A stretch of DNA of 11,271 bases from Collinsella aerofaciens (GCA_014846205.1 RKAY01000109.1:1-11271); one strand, 5' to 3'. Positions 1 through 7,588 are shown, counted from the first letter of the stretch. Notes: generated from the letters alone by a model not told the origin. Numbers and translations: made by a program.

Positions 1-439
1 AGTACTTGTTACCGTCACGCCAAACCGTGACGTCCAAGTACTCGGAAGCGTACTGGGTCGCGCAGGAGCCCAGGCCGTTGGTGCCGAGCGAGAAGTCGTA
101 GTCGCCGCCCTGGTTGTTGTTGTACTTGCCGCCGGCGTAGAGCTCGCAGAAGACGAGCTCCCAGTTAAAGCGCTTCTCGGAAGGGTTCCAGTCGAGCGGG
201 CAGCCGCGGCCGTTGTCCTCTACCTGAATGGAGCCATCGCGAAAGGCGGTAAGGGTGATGAGCTTGCCGTAGCCCTGGCGCGCCTCGTCAACGGCGTTGG
301 ACAGGATCTCGAAGGCAGCATGCGCGCAGCCATCGAGTCCGTCCGAGCCAAAGATGACGGCGGGGCGCAGGCGTACGCGCTCCTCGTCCTTGAGCTGACG
401 AATACTGTCGTTACCATAGTTTGCGGTGTTTTTTGCCAT
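1..439 (-). CDS. Type IIA DNA topoisomerase ATPase subunit, GyrB/ParE-like (N-terminal part, cut by window edge)
   Basis: This is the ATP-binding subunit of a type IIA topoisomerase (gyrase B or topoisomerase IV ParE), which uses ATP to pass one DNA duplex through another. Only the first 146 residues are present; the C-terminal side runs off the left edge. GHKL ATPase motifs are visible: the RVRLRPAVIFG stretch at residues 21-31, the N-box EILSNAVDEA (N48, D51), the DNGRG loop at 75-79, GGKYNN at 103-108 and GTNGLGS at 119-125. The wording PLDWNPSEKRFNWELVF is that of a divergent GyrB/ParE branch found in Clostridia and Coriobacteriia (from memory), so I do not choose between gyrB and parE. 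The ATG at 439 is preferred because the protein then starts like its relatives. An in-frame ATG at 478 would add 13 residues but has no Shine-Dalgarno. The AAAGGAG at 456-462 lies 16 bases from the chosen start, which is rather far. Confidence 0.93.
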   Translation of the reverse strand, partial: MAKNTANYGNDSIRQLKDEERVRLRPAVIFGSDGLDGCAHAAFEILSNAVDEARQGYGKLITLTAFRDGSIQVEDNGRGCPLDWNPSEKRFNWELVFCELYAGGKYNNNQGGDYDFSLGTNGLGSCATQYASEYLDVTVWRDGNKY

Positions 440-493
440 GCTCGCTCTCTCGGTGCTCCTTTGCTGCGTTTTAGTCATATAGATAGTCAAGGT

Positions 494-522
494 AGCATAG
501 CCCAGCCCACAGACGATTCCAA
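494..522 (-). promoter_or_regulatory. Candidate sigma-70-type promoter of the topoisomerase gene
   Basis: On the minus strand, a -35 box TTGGAA (517-522) and a -10 box TATGCT (494-499) are separated by exactly 17 bases. Transcription would begin near position 487, giving a leader of about 48 bases to the ATG at 439. The box sequences and spacing are read directly; promoter activity is inferred. Confidence 0.5.
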
Positions 523-682
523 CCAACACGAAATCCATCGAACAATCGTTCGGAATTTGATGGAACGGCGTTTACTCGGACAAGACCGAGTTGATTCTGC
601 CCGAGTAAGTTTGAAGGCGGCTGGAGGCGCCCTACCTTGTTTGCGGATGGATCGAATCGAACATTGGGACAAGCGTCTCGTT

Positions 683-726
683 TTATGGGCCACGGGCGTG
701 CGTGTGCGAGTCCCTTTGGCCCATAA
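683..726. repeat. 10-bp perfect inverted repeat, 24-base spacer
   Basis: TTATGGGCCA at 683-692 is the exact reverse complement of TGGCCCATAA at 717-726. A few more G-C pairs (GGG near 694-696 with CCC at 712-714) could extend the stem inward after a small bulge. Neither flank carries a T-run, so it does not look like a terminator. It could be an operator or part of a structured transcript. Confidence 0.55.
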
Positions 727-814
727 GGAACGCTGGCGGGTCGTTATTTGGGCCGTGGGTCACTTCGCCGGCGCCGCGTTTCGTCATACGCTCATAGTGG
801 AAGCCGATGCCACG

Positions 815-831
815 GAGTCGACTTGCGACTC
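815..831. repeat. Small hairpin upstream of the lipoprotein gene
   Basis: GAGTCG (815-820) and CGACTC (826-831) form a perfect 6-bp stem around the loop ACTTG. It lies 39 bases before the lipoprotein start, in what should be its leader or promoter region. Its role is unknown. Confidence 0.35.
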
Positions 832-855
832 GGGCAACGGATGAGCTACAAGCCG

Positions 856-862
856 AAAGGAG
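856..862 (+). promoter_or_regulatory. Ribosome binding site that sets the lipoprotein start
   Basis: AAAGGAG sits 8 bases before the ATG at 871. It selects this start over the in-frame ATG at 748, which would put 41 unrelated residues in front of the signal peptide. Confidence 0.8.
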
Positions 863-870
863 CGGTGAGG

Positions 871-1887
871 ATGATGAAGCCCATGACGAAGAAGCTGCTG
901 TTAGGAATTCCCACCGTGACGCTTTCGGCCGTGCTGGCGTGTACGGTGGCAGGCTGCGGCGGTAACGCGCCGAGTGGCTCGGGCGGGAGCGCACCTGTGC
1001 AGGAGAAGTCCAAGAAGGCCAAGGCCTATGAGTCGCAGAAGGTCGAGGTGGCAGGCATTACCTATGAGTCGGTGGCTCACGGTACGTTCTATCGCGGTGA
1101 TGCCAAGAAGCAGGACGGCTTTTACCTGCACATCAAGATTACCAACAACAACACAAAGAACAGGACGTTCAGTTCCTTTAACGTGCATGCTGCCCAAGGC
1201 GATCTTGAGGCAGGCGACCCGTTGTTTACTTCCGGCAAGTCGGCCGTGCTCGACTACGTTGCAAGCGAGGCTCCCGATGAGCTGCACGAGGGCATCGATC
1301 TTTCCAAGAGGCCAGATATCGGCCCGGGCGAGACCGTTGAGTACGTGTATTTCTGGGCGCCCAAGACGGCGTACTACGGGCCCATCACTGTCGAGTTCGT
1401 AGACGCTTACGCCCCCGCCAAGAATCATGAGGCCATGCACTTTGACACCACGGGATGCGAGACCAAGGAGTTCAAGGCGGCCGGCGGCGTGGCCGATTCT
1501 GGCGAGAAGGCAGATTTAACGGGCATCGACTGCGCATCGTACAGCATCGAGGCCGCCGATGGGTACACGCTGGATTCGTCCGACGAAGAGCGCGAAAAGG
1601 CAAACTTCTTCCACGACGAGACTGGAGGACGTCTGAACATCAGCATCTTCCCGCGCTCGCCGGAGGAAGAGGTTGCAAGCCTAGAGCAGGTCTACGAAGG
1701 CAAGGAGACAACAACCGACCAGGTCGAGTACAACGGCATAACGTGGCTGCGCTTTACCGGTCCCGACAACGGTCATACGCTGTTTGCGACGGCTCCCGCA
1801 ACGGGTGAAACCGTCCGCGTGTCGATCGGCTGGAAGATCGACTGGGATGCCGCCGTGCCCATGATGGAGGCACTGAAGCTCAAATAA
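871..1887 (+). CDS. Two-domain surface lipoprotein (DUF5067/DUF4352-like N-terminal domain)
   Basis: A predicted 338-residue lipoprotein attached to the outer face of the membrane. The N-terminus has lysines followed by a hydrophobic stretch and a lipobox VAGC with the lipid-bearing cysteine at residue 29. A low-complexity Gly/Ser/Lys linker follows to about residue 50. Residues 50-200 look like an immunoglobulin-fold domain of the DUF5067/DUF4352 (telokin-like) type: a beta strand with LHIKITNNN, an IGPGETVEYVYFW segment, and a closing strand ITVEFVDAYA. Residues 205-338 form a second, unrecognised alpha/beta domain starting near CASYSIEAADGY. Such lipoproteins are common in Coriobacteriia and their ligands are unknown to me. 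The gene appears to stand alone: it is divergent from the topoisomerase gene, converges with the large surface-protein gene, and is closed by its own terminator. The start is set by AAAGGAG at 856-862. The family call is from pattern memory; the lipoprotein call is firm. Confidence 0.93.
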   Translation: MMKPMTKKLLLGIPTVTLSAVLACTVAGCGGNAPSGSGGSAPVQEKSKKAKAYESQKVEVAGITYESVAHGTFYRGDAKKQDGFYLHIKITNNNTKNRTFSSFNVHAAQGDLEAGDPLFTSGKSAVLDYVASEAPDELHEGIDLSKRPDIGPGETVEYVYFWAPKTAYYGPITVEFVDAYAPAKNHEAMHFDTTGCETKEFKAAGGVADSGEKADLTGIDCASYSIEAADGYTLDSSDEEREKANFFHDETGGRLNISIFPRSPEEEVASLEQVYEGKETTTDQVEYNGITWLRFTGPDNGHTLFATAPATGETVRVSIGWKIDWDAAVPMMEALKLK

Positions 1888-1914
1888 CGCCGCGATTCTT
1901 ACGTCAGGCGACTC

Positions 1915-1950
1915 AGGGCTGGCTCCGAGTTATCGGGGCCAGCCCTTTTT
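1915..1950 (+). terminator. Strong intrinsic terminator after the lipoprotein gene
   Basis: Positions 1915-1927 pair with 1934-1946 in a 13-bp stem (one G-U pair) around the loop AGTTAT, followed by TTTTT at 1946-1950. It lies 28 bases after the lipoprotein stop. In the opposite direction the hairpin has no T-tract, so it is at best a weak stop for the converging surface-protein gene, for which no other terminator is visible. Confidence 0.9.
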
Positions 1951-1997
1951 GGTGCTCGATGAGCCGAGTCGGCGTCTCACACAAAAGTAACTAGGAG

Positions 1998-4900
1998 CTA
2001 GCGAGGCCTATCCGAATTGACCTCATTGGCGGTGTCTTTTTCGAGCGCCGTGCGGCGGGCGCTGTAGGCGACAAGGCCGGCACCAACTGCGGCGAGTGCT
2101 GCTGCGGCTGCGGTTAGGGGGACGTTGCTGTCGCCCGTGCCGGCGAGCGCGCCCGCTTTTCCGGAGCGCTTGTTATTGCCGTGATCCTTGCCGCTGCCAG
2201 AGCCACTGCCGCCACCGGAGCTGCTTCCGTCGGAGCCACCTCCACTCGAGCCACCATCGCCGTCTACTGTCATCGGGGCGTCGTGAAGTCCTGTCGTATC
2301 CGCGCTGTCGCATACGCCGACCTGCACTTCTGAGCGTTCGCATGCCGCGTCGGGCACATGAAGCTCGTGCAGAACGGCACCCAGCGCCGAGTTTGCGCCC
2401 GGTCGGATCTCCTCGAGCGTTACGGGATCGAGCGCCACCAGATTACGTGCCTTCGCATACAGCGTTACGCGTTTGCCCACTTCGTCGCTCCAACTCTCGG
2501 GAATGGCGAAGCTCATGCGGAACTGTGCTGTGCAACCCGGTGCCAGCACGGCGTTGCCATTGTCGGCTACCAGCGGGTGCGTTGCAAAACGCGCACCCAG
2601 CGTCTCGAGCGCGTACTTTACGTGTGCCATGTCGTTGGCCGAAGTATCTTCGGCAAGCTCTGGATCGTAGATCGAAGCCATGCGTGCGTTCGCTCCGAAT
2701 CCGATGGATGCGCTGGAGAACGGCTGGCTGGAGCCCTCTCGGTACAGATCGATCGTGCCGGCGGTCAGCAAAGTGTTGCCGTCGTTTCGCACCGTGACCA
2801 TGAAGGATTCGCCTGCTGCTCCGGGCACCACCGCGCCCGAGGTAGCGACCGCGCCCGTCGGAGTGGCACACGCCACCAAGGGCACTTCGATGCCGTGCAG
2901 CTCTGCCTCGCTCTTCTCCGCGCTCACAATGTGCGTGGCGAGCGCGGAGAGCATGCTCCCCGACGTCAAAAATGTCGTTATCTGATCGACGGGATGGTCC
3001 AGTTCGCACATCACGAACGGCTCCGTGAACAGATCGCCTGCCAAGGCGCTGGCGAAGATGCGGAAGTGCTTGCCCATCACTGCTACCGGGTTGCCTTCTT
3101 CGTCGTAGGTTTGTCCCACCTTGCCATCGGTGTTCTCTACATAGAGCACGCACCTGCCGTTGTTGCTTACGCTAAACGATGCCGGGCCACAGCCTGCGGC
3201 ACCCACGGGCTGCGTTGCAAATGCCGATGCGCCTCGCGTCCAAGTAATATGTTGCAGCTGCTCGTTGACAGTGGCCAAAAAGCCCGAATGTTGTGGCCAC
3301 GGCACCGCATGGGGCACCGTGGCGTCTGGTGGTATAACGCCCCAGCCCGCAATGGACTGGCCAATCACGGCGTACGATGCGCAGCCGCAACCGTCTGCGG
3401 TCTCGTACGCAACGGGCGTCACCATTTTGCCGTTGATATTCTCGGGCTCGCCCAGCTCGATACTCGACGGTGCCTGCGGAAAGCGAAGAACTTGGCGGAA
3501 CGTCAGGCTGTCGCCCAAATCATCCGACCACAGGGTAAAGCATTCCAGCGCAACCTCGGCCTCGCTGCCGAGTGCCTTCTCTGCGGTGGTTCCGCGGCGG
3601 TGGAGGTAGGCACCCGACAGGCGCCCGTCGACCAGCGTCTTGCCCACCGTGATACGCGGGCACTGCAGGCAATGGTAGCCATCCTCCTGAAGGCGGCCGC
3701 GCGAGATGCTGCGCCACGACGTGTGCGATATCACGCGAACTCCGTCGTTGCTTATGTGCAGGCGCACAACGGACAGTATGCCGGATGTGCTCGCCGTATC
3801 GAAAAGGGTGTTGTCGCCGGCGGGGCGCTCGCCCGAGACCAGCAACACGTAGGCGTCCTGGTTTCCTCTTCCGTCCGTATATTCCACCACGTCGAAGTCG
3901 TAATCGTATATGCCGTCGCGCCCCACGTCGCCCTCGCCAAACCCAAGGGGGAAGTCCACGGGCGTGGGAGCGGACCACGTGCCGTTTGCCTTTGTGTGCA
4001 CCACCAGGCGTGAGCGGCCATTGTCGCCGTAGCGCACCGAGGCGATACGGAACAGGCATTCTACGCCGGCAATCATTGCCAGCTTCATGTGAGCTTCGCT
4101 GAGCACGCCGGCAAACAGCACGTTGTTGCTCGAGGGTTTTATGCCGCCACGCTCGTCCTCCGACACGTCGGCAGAATTGGCGTTGGGGTCCGCAACGGCG
4201 TTCGTCGCCTGGCCGATATAGGTGTACTCGTACATCGGCGCGGCGTTTTCGTCGTTTTGCATCAGTGCGTGGACGAAATGCTCAACCTGTCCCGTGTCGT
4301 CGCTTTCTGCATCCGCCTCGAGCTCAATGCGCGTGACCGCTTGATCCCAATCGCGCACGACAGACGCGGCGTTTACGGCAGCGGCCTTAACCTCGGCGCG
4401 TGCGAGCAGCTCGGCGTTGGTGACGATGGTGGCCGATGCGATAAATTGCGGCACACCACCTGCCTCGGCGTTGCCGGGCGTGCCGAAGCAGGCATCCAAC
4501 GTATAAGGCGTATTTCCACCCAATGCCAGCTCAGAGCGCTGGAGTACATACTGGTCGCCATTGTTCACCGACATATTCCACGAATCGATGAGTGTGGGCC
4601 ACGACCCCGACCAAGCCTTGGTGGTCCACTTGAACATCACGAACTGGAGTATCACATCGACATCGACGTCTGCACCTACGCGCAGCCGCGGAAGCTGGTG
4701 TCCATCTGCCTTCTCGTACCCAATGAACAACGTGAGGGATGCGGCACCGCGCACGGCAGACGAAGCAACGCCTGCAACGCCGGCGCCAAAGGTGACGGCA
4801 AGCCCGATCTGGATGGTGAACGAGCCCGACGTGTTTGAATAGTCGAGCGAAATGTTTTTAAAAAACGCCGCGCCGCTGCCGTGCGTGTGGGCACCCACAG

Positions 4901-6365
4901 CGAGCGCCAGCTTCGCCAGCACCCAGGGATTGACGTTTAGGAAAAACGGCACCGGTCCTAGGGTAAACTGCTCGGTCCAATTGAGGTCGGTTCTTACTTG
5001 GAAGAGGGCCTTAATATTGCCGTATGCGGGGTCGTTGTTGTTACCCCAGGTTTTGCCCACCCAATCGTAGGCGAGTGATCCGTACAGCTGTGTGGCGATA
5101 TCCATCGTGAACAGCGGCGTGCAATGGTGGCGAAGGAGCTTGGTGTTTCTTGGATCGGTGCCCGAACCGGCACTCATACTCTTGTACTGATTCCACTTCC
5201 CCTCCATCTCGTCGAGGTAGCGGTTTGCCTGCTTGGCGCCCGACTCGCGCGGCGATTTCTTCCAGTATTCCGGATCAGGGTTGCCCGAATCGTTCATATA
5301 GCTGGCTGGTTTGTATCCTCCACCAAACAGCACGTATCCAGCAAACGAGAAATCGAAGAGGATCGGAAATGTGGGCATCCAACACGTGAACTTATTACCA
5401 CCGATGCCGGGAAACGCCGCTGGGAAATCAAACGGGGTGATCTCTTGGTCCATGGTAGTGGGGACGATAGTGGTCGAGCCCGATTCTGCCTTTGCGGCCG
5501 GCGCGGTGACAACGGTCATGGGGGAGGAGAGCGTATAGGTCTTGCCCTGGTAGTCGAGGACAAAGCGCAACTTGCAGCCTTCTTCCAGAAGGCCCGAAGC
5601 TGCATCGAGGAACGTGTCTTCAAGCGTGAACGTTGCCAGATTATCCGAATCCGATGCACTGGCCTTGACTTGGCCAATCTGCGTGACGGTTTCGGATGAG
5701 CTGCCCGCAGCGGGCATCACTTTATTGATATGCAATGTTGCCTGCCCGCCCTGCGGCAGATGAGCCTGCACGGTAAAAGCGTGCGTGTCGGGCTGGTCGT
5801 TTGCTGCTTCGTCCGCTGGCATTGCCATAAACGTGGCGTCGGCGTACTGGATGTCCCATTCGTCGAACGTGAGCTGGCGGAAGTACGGCTCGCCATCGGA
5901 GAGCGGACGTGTGGGTGCGGTTATGGCGGTGCCGCCCTGGATACGCGCAAGGGGAATCTCGACATCGCGGTAGCCCGCCATGCTAATGGAGATGCCGCCG
6001 TTAAAGTCGTATGCGTCGAGAAGCGTTGCCTCGTCTACGTAACCTTCCGAAAGAGGGGCGACCTCAAAGATGGCCGTGCCTTCTTCATCGGTCGTGGCGG
6101 CGAGCTGCTTGCCTGCGGCGTAGCGCGACGTGAGCGTGACCTTGGCACCTGCGATAGGCGTATTCTTGTTGGCGACGTCGACCACGACCACGCCAAACAT
6201 GGTGCGCGAGAGAACGAGCACCCTGAAGGGGTCTTTTTCGTCGGCATAGGCTTCGGTGGGCGCGAACGGCAATATGAAGGCGTTTGCGCTGCCCGGCACG
6301 CGAGGCAGCATGATGCCTGCCAGCGAGGATGCTCCGGCGATAAGTAACGAACGGCGATCAAGCAT
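1998..6365 (-). CDS. Large cell-wall-anchored surface protein with Tat-like signal peptide and LAGTG sorting signal
   Basis: A 1455-residue secreted protein predicted to be covalently anchored to the cell wall. Residues 1-41 form a signal peptide with a twin arginine (DRRSLLIAG, R4-R5) and a likely cut after AYA at 41. Residues about 56-140 resemble a carboxypeptidase-regulatory-like beta sandwich (GAKVTLTS, TTDEEGTAIF, GYRDVEIPL). Residues 190-290 look Ig-like. Residues 310-610 are rich in aromatics and beta strands. Residues 745-1165 read like repeated beta-propeller strands. Residues 1185-1310 look CARDB-like (VTVRNDGNTLL, then IPESWSDEVG). A Gly/Ser spacer at 1368-1395 leads to LAGTG at 1407-1411, a hydrophobic segment (1417-1434) and arginines 1437-1438, followed by an unusually long 17-residue tail. 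LAxTG signals are typical of class E sortases. Seventeen cysteines follow the signal peptide. The ATG at 6365 is chosen because GGGAG (6372-6376) lies 6 bases upstream and the signal peptide then sits at the N-terminus; an in-frame ATG at 6461 would bury it. No catalytic motif is recognised, so adhesion or binding is only a guess. Confidence 0.92.
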   Translation of the reverse strand: MLDRRSLLIAGASSLAGIMLPRVPGSANAFILPFAPTEAYADEKDPFRVLVLSRTMFGVVVVDVANKNTPIAGAKVTLTSRYAAGKQLAATTDEEGTAIFEVAPLSEGYVDEATLLDAYDFNGGISISMAGYRDVEIPLARIQGGTAITAPTRPLSDGEPYFRQLTFDEWDIQYADATFMAMPADEAANDQPDTHAFTVQAHLPQGGQATLHINKVMPAAGSSSETVTQIGQVKASASDSDNLATFTLEDTFLDAASGLLEEGCKLRFVLDYQGKTYTLSSPMTVVTAPAAKAESGSTTIVPTTMDQEITPFDFPAAFPGIGGNKFTCWMPTFPILFDFSFAGYVLFGGGYKPASYMNDSGNPDPEYWKKSPRESGAKQANRYLDEMEGKWNQYKSMSAGSGTDPRNTKLLRHHCTPLFTMDIATQLYGSLAYDWVGKTWGNNNDPAYGNIKALFQVRTDLNWTEQFTLGPVPFFLNVNPWVLAKLALAVGAHTHGSGAAFFKNISLDYSNTSGSFTIQIGLAVTFGAGVAGVASSAVRGAASLTLFIGYEKADGHQLPRLRVGADVDVDVILQFVMFKWTTKAWSGSWPTLIDSWNMSVNNGDQYVLQRSELALGGNTPYTLDACFGTPGNAEAGGVPQFIASATIVTNAELLARAEVKAAAVNAASVVRDWDQAVTRIELEADAESDDTGQVEHFVHALMQNDENAAPMYEYTYIGQATNAVADPNANSADVSEDERGGIKPSSNNVLFAGVLSEAHMKLAMIAGVECLFRIASVRYGDNGRSRLVVHTKANGTWSAPTPVDFPLGFGEGDVGRDGIYDYDFDVVEYTDGRGNQDAYVLLVSGERPAGDNTLFDTASTSGILSVVRLHISNDGVRVISHTSWRSISRGRLQEDGYHCLQCPRITVGKTLVDGRLSGAYLHRRGTTAEKALGSEAEVALECFTLWSDDLGDSLTFRQVLRFPQAPSSIELGEPENINGKMVTPVAYETADGCGCASYAVIGQSIAGWGVIPPDATVPHAVPWPQHSGFLATVNEQLQHITWTRGASAFATQPVGAAGCGPASFSVSNNGRCVLYVENTDGKVGQTYDEEGNPVAVMGKHFRIFASALAGDLFTEPFVMCELDHPVDQITTFLTSGSMLSALATHIVSAEKSEAELHGIEVPLVACATPTGAVATSGAVVPGAAGESFMVTVRNDGNTLLTAGTIDLYREGSSQPFSSASIGFGANARMASIYDPELAEDTSANDMAHVKYALETLGARFATHPLVADNGNAVLAPGCTAQFRMSFAIPESWSDEVGKRVTLYAKARNLVALDPVTLEEIRPGANSALGAVLHELHVPDAACERSEVQVGVCDSADTTGLHDAPMTVDGDGGSSGGGSDGSSSGGGSGSGSGKDHGNNKRSGKAGALAGTGDSNVPLTAAAAALAAVGAGLVAYSARRTALEKDTANEVNSDRPR

Positions 6366-6446
6366 TTTGGGCTCCCATCCCGCAGGTATCGGTGGAAATA
6401 ATCCAATTTTGCGAGAAGGTGCCCCGTGGCGGTAGTGCCGTTCAAG

Positions 6447-6459
6447 GGTCAAAATGTCC
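6447..6459. promoter_or_regulatory. Candidate operator dyad upstream of the surface-protein gene
   Basis: GGTCAAAATGTCC is a near-palindrome (GGnCAnnnTGnCC) in the 155-base gap between the LuxR-type gene and the surface-protein gene, about 82 bases before the latter's start. LuxR-type HTH proteins bind short dyads, so it is a candidate site for the neighbouring regulator. A single 13-base dyad can occur by chance. I found no clear promoter in this gap. Confidence 0.25.
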
Positions 6460-6520
6460 AAATTGATCGAGCGAAGCGCTGGGTTCCGGAACGCGTTCGA
6501 TGCGCTTGGCAGCCCGGTCG

Positions 6521-7525
6521 CTAACGCAACATGTGCGCGACCAGCTCGGCGCGTGTGCCGATGCCAAGCTTTGCGTATACGTTGGACAGCCGATTTTTAA
6601 CGGTACCCGGCGATACTCCCATATGGCGTGCGATTTCGGCGTTGGTCCACCCACGACAGGCGAGCATGGCCATGGTGAACTCCGTGGTCGTTAGATCGTC
6701 TGCCACGTCCTCGCCCGAATCGGGGTTGTGGATGCGCCGCCAACCGTAGCTGAATCGATACGTGATCTCGATGATGCGAGCGAAATCGTCGGGGTATTGC
6801 GATTTTAGGCATGCCTCGATAAGCCCCTGTAAAAGGCCGTGGTGCTCGCCGATGAGCTCGATAAGGCCGTCGGGACGCGCAATGTTCCAAGCAGCTCCGA
6901 AGTGCGTCCTTGCGGCGTCGACGTCTTTGAGACTCATGCAGGCCATGGAAGCTGCCAGGTGTAGGAACAGTTCCGAGATGGGATAGCTTCCCTGTTTCAT
7001 GATCAGGGCGTTTTCCGCCATGCCCAGACTGCGGCCATATTCGCCGCGCAGGTACAGGGCATGCGCCATCACGTAGCTGGCGAACAGGCGCAGGCCTTCG
7101 GGCAGATGTGCCGCAAGCGGATAAAACTCTTCGGCGGAATACGGGGAAGGCAAGTGCAGCAGGACGCTCGCGGCCGAGGCGAACAGGATATGCGTGGCGT
7201 GGACGGTGGGCGATTCCTCGTCAGTTGGCGTATCGAGGATGCCCGCAAGGCAACGGCGGGCATCGGCGATACGGTTGAGCGACAGACTGGCATATCCGCA
7301 GATAAAGCATGCGGAATAGCGCAGTGCGGGGTCGGTGGCGTCAAGATAGGGGCGTGCTGTCTTGGCGGCGAGTGCGGCCTGTCCGCGAAAGTACAGCGCT
7401 TCTGCCGTGGCGATGGCGCGTGAATCGGGGTCGGAAATGCCTGCAACCGCAGCGTCAATCTGCCCCGGCACAAAGGCGGTGCACATCAACGGCATGGGAA
7501 CGCATGGGTAGCCATCGCAGTCCAT
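6521..7525 (-). CDS. LuxR-family transcriptional regulator with helical (TPR-like) N-terminal part
   Basis: A 334-residue DNA-binding regulator. Residues 276-334 form a complete LuxR/GerE helix-turn-helix: LTTTEFTMAMLACRGWTNAE, then IARHMGVSPGTVKNRLSNVY, then AKLGIGTRAELVAHMLR. The preceding 270 residues are alpha-helical and Ala/Leu-rich with TPR-like spacing (for example ALYFRGQAALAAKTARPYLD). I see no receiver, autoinducer-binding or membrane domain, so the signal is unknown. The ATG at 7525 is supported by TTGGGAG at 7533-7539 with a 7-base gap. The longer frame from 7642 adds 39 residues that do not look like protein and lack a ribosome site. The gene lies 155 bases upstream of the large surface-protein gene on the same strand, so it may share a transcript with it or control it. 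Coriobacteriia carry many such stand-alone LuxR proteins next to their target genes (general knowledge); the pairing here is inferred. Confidence 0.92.
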   Translation of the reverse strand: MDCDGYPCVPMPLMCTAFVPGQIDAAVAGISDPDSRAIATAEALYFRGQAALAAKTARPYLDATDPALRYSACFICGYASLSLNRIADARRCLAGILDTPTDEESPTVHATHILFASAASVLLHLPSPYSAEEFYPLAAHLPEGLRLFASYVMAHALYLRGEYGRSLGMAENALIMKQGSYPISELFLHLAASMACMSLKDVDAARTHFGAAWNIARPDGLIELIGEHHGLLQGLIEACLKSQYPDDFARIIEITYRFSYGWRRIHNPDSGEDVADDLTTTEFTMAMLACRGWTNAEIARHMGVSPGTVKNRLSNVYAKLGIGTRAELVAHMLR

Positions 7526-7560
7526 CTTCCATCTCCCAACAGCTGGCAACAATAGCAGCA

Positions 7561-7588
7561 ATTGTACTCCTGTTGCTCGGGACTGGAA
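7561..7588 (-). promoter_or_regulatory. Weak candidate promoter of the LuxR-type gene
   Basis: On the minus strand a -10 box TACAAT (7561-7566) lies 16 bases after a poor -35 box TTCCAG (7583-7588). The start would be about 30 bases upstream of the gene. The -10 is good and the -35 is weak, so this is tentative. The rest of the 7526-7735 gap shows nothing I can name except a short GAGTA/TACTC dyad near 7694-7709. Confidence 0.3.

Larger units (their letters stand above)
440..870. other. 431-base intergenic region with several small inverted repeats, no convincing gene
   Basis: This gap separates two divergent genes. Open frames run through it but lack a ribosome site and recognisable protein content. 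It holds the minus-strand promoter at 494-522. It also holds four dyads: CGAAC/GTTCG (539-552), ACTCGG/CCGAGT (574-591), a 10-bp perfect inverted repeat (683-726), and GAGTCG/CGACTC (815-831). I found no tRNA arm, no T-tract terminator and no clear plus-strand promoter for the lipoprotein gene. A structured leader or small RNA is possible but not shown. Confidence 0.6.

Noticed and set aside
651..664. Possible tRNA T-arm (GTTCGATTC on the minus strand)
   Set aside because: The flanks do not pair into a T-stem, and no acceptor, D or anticodon arms could be placed.
320..844. 174-codon plus-strand open frame across the topoisomerase start and the intergenic gap
   Set aside because: Its first part is antisense to the topoisomerase gene, it has no ribosome site, and no protein features are visible.
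748..870. Upstream extension of the lipoprotein (ATG at 748)
   Set aside because: The added 41 residues are Arg/Ser-rich, would bury the lipoprotein signal, and the AAAGGAG at 856-862 fits the ATG at 871.
1957..1978. GCCGAGTCGGC-type dyad as terminator for the surface-protein gene
   Set aside because: Arms of 5 bases around a single base make only a tiny hairpin and no T-run follows on the minus strand.
1991..2001. Palindrome CTAGGAGCTAG at the surface-protein stop
   Set aside because: It contains the stop codon and a second TAG just after it; with a 3-base centre and no T-tract it is not a convincing terminator.
2358..4013. 551-codon plus-strand open frame inside the large surface-protein gene
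   Set aside because: It is antisense to a clearly coding frame, has no ribosome site, and its protein is rich in Arg, Cys and His without domains, as expected from the opposite strand of a GC-rich gene.
6366..6461. Upstream start of the surface protein at 6461
   Set aside because: It would place 32 residues before the twin-arginine signal; GGGAG at 6372-6376 supports the start at 6365.
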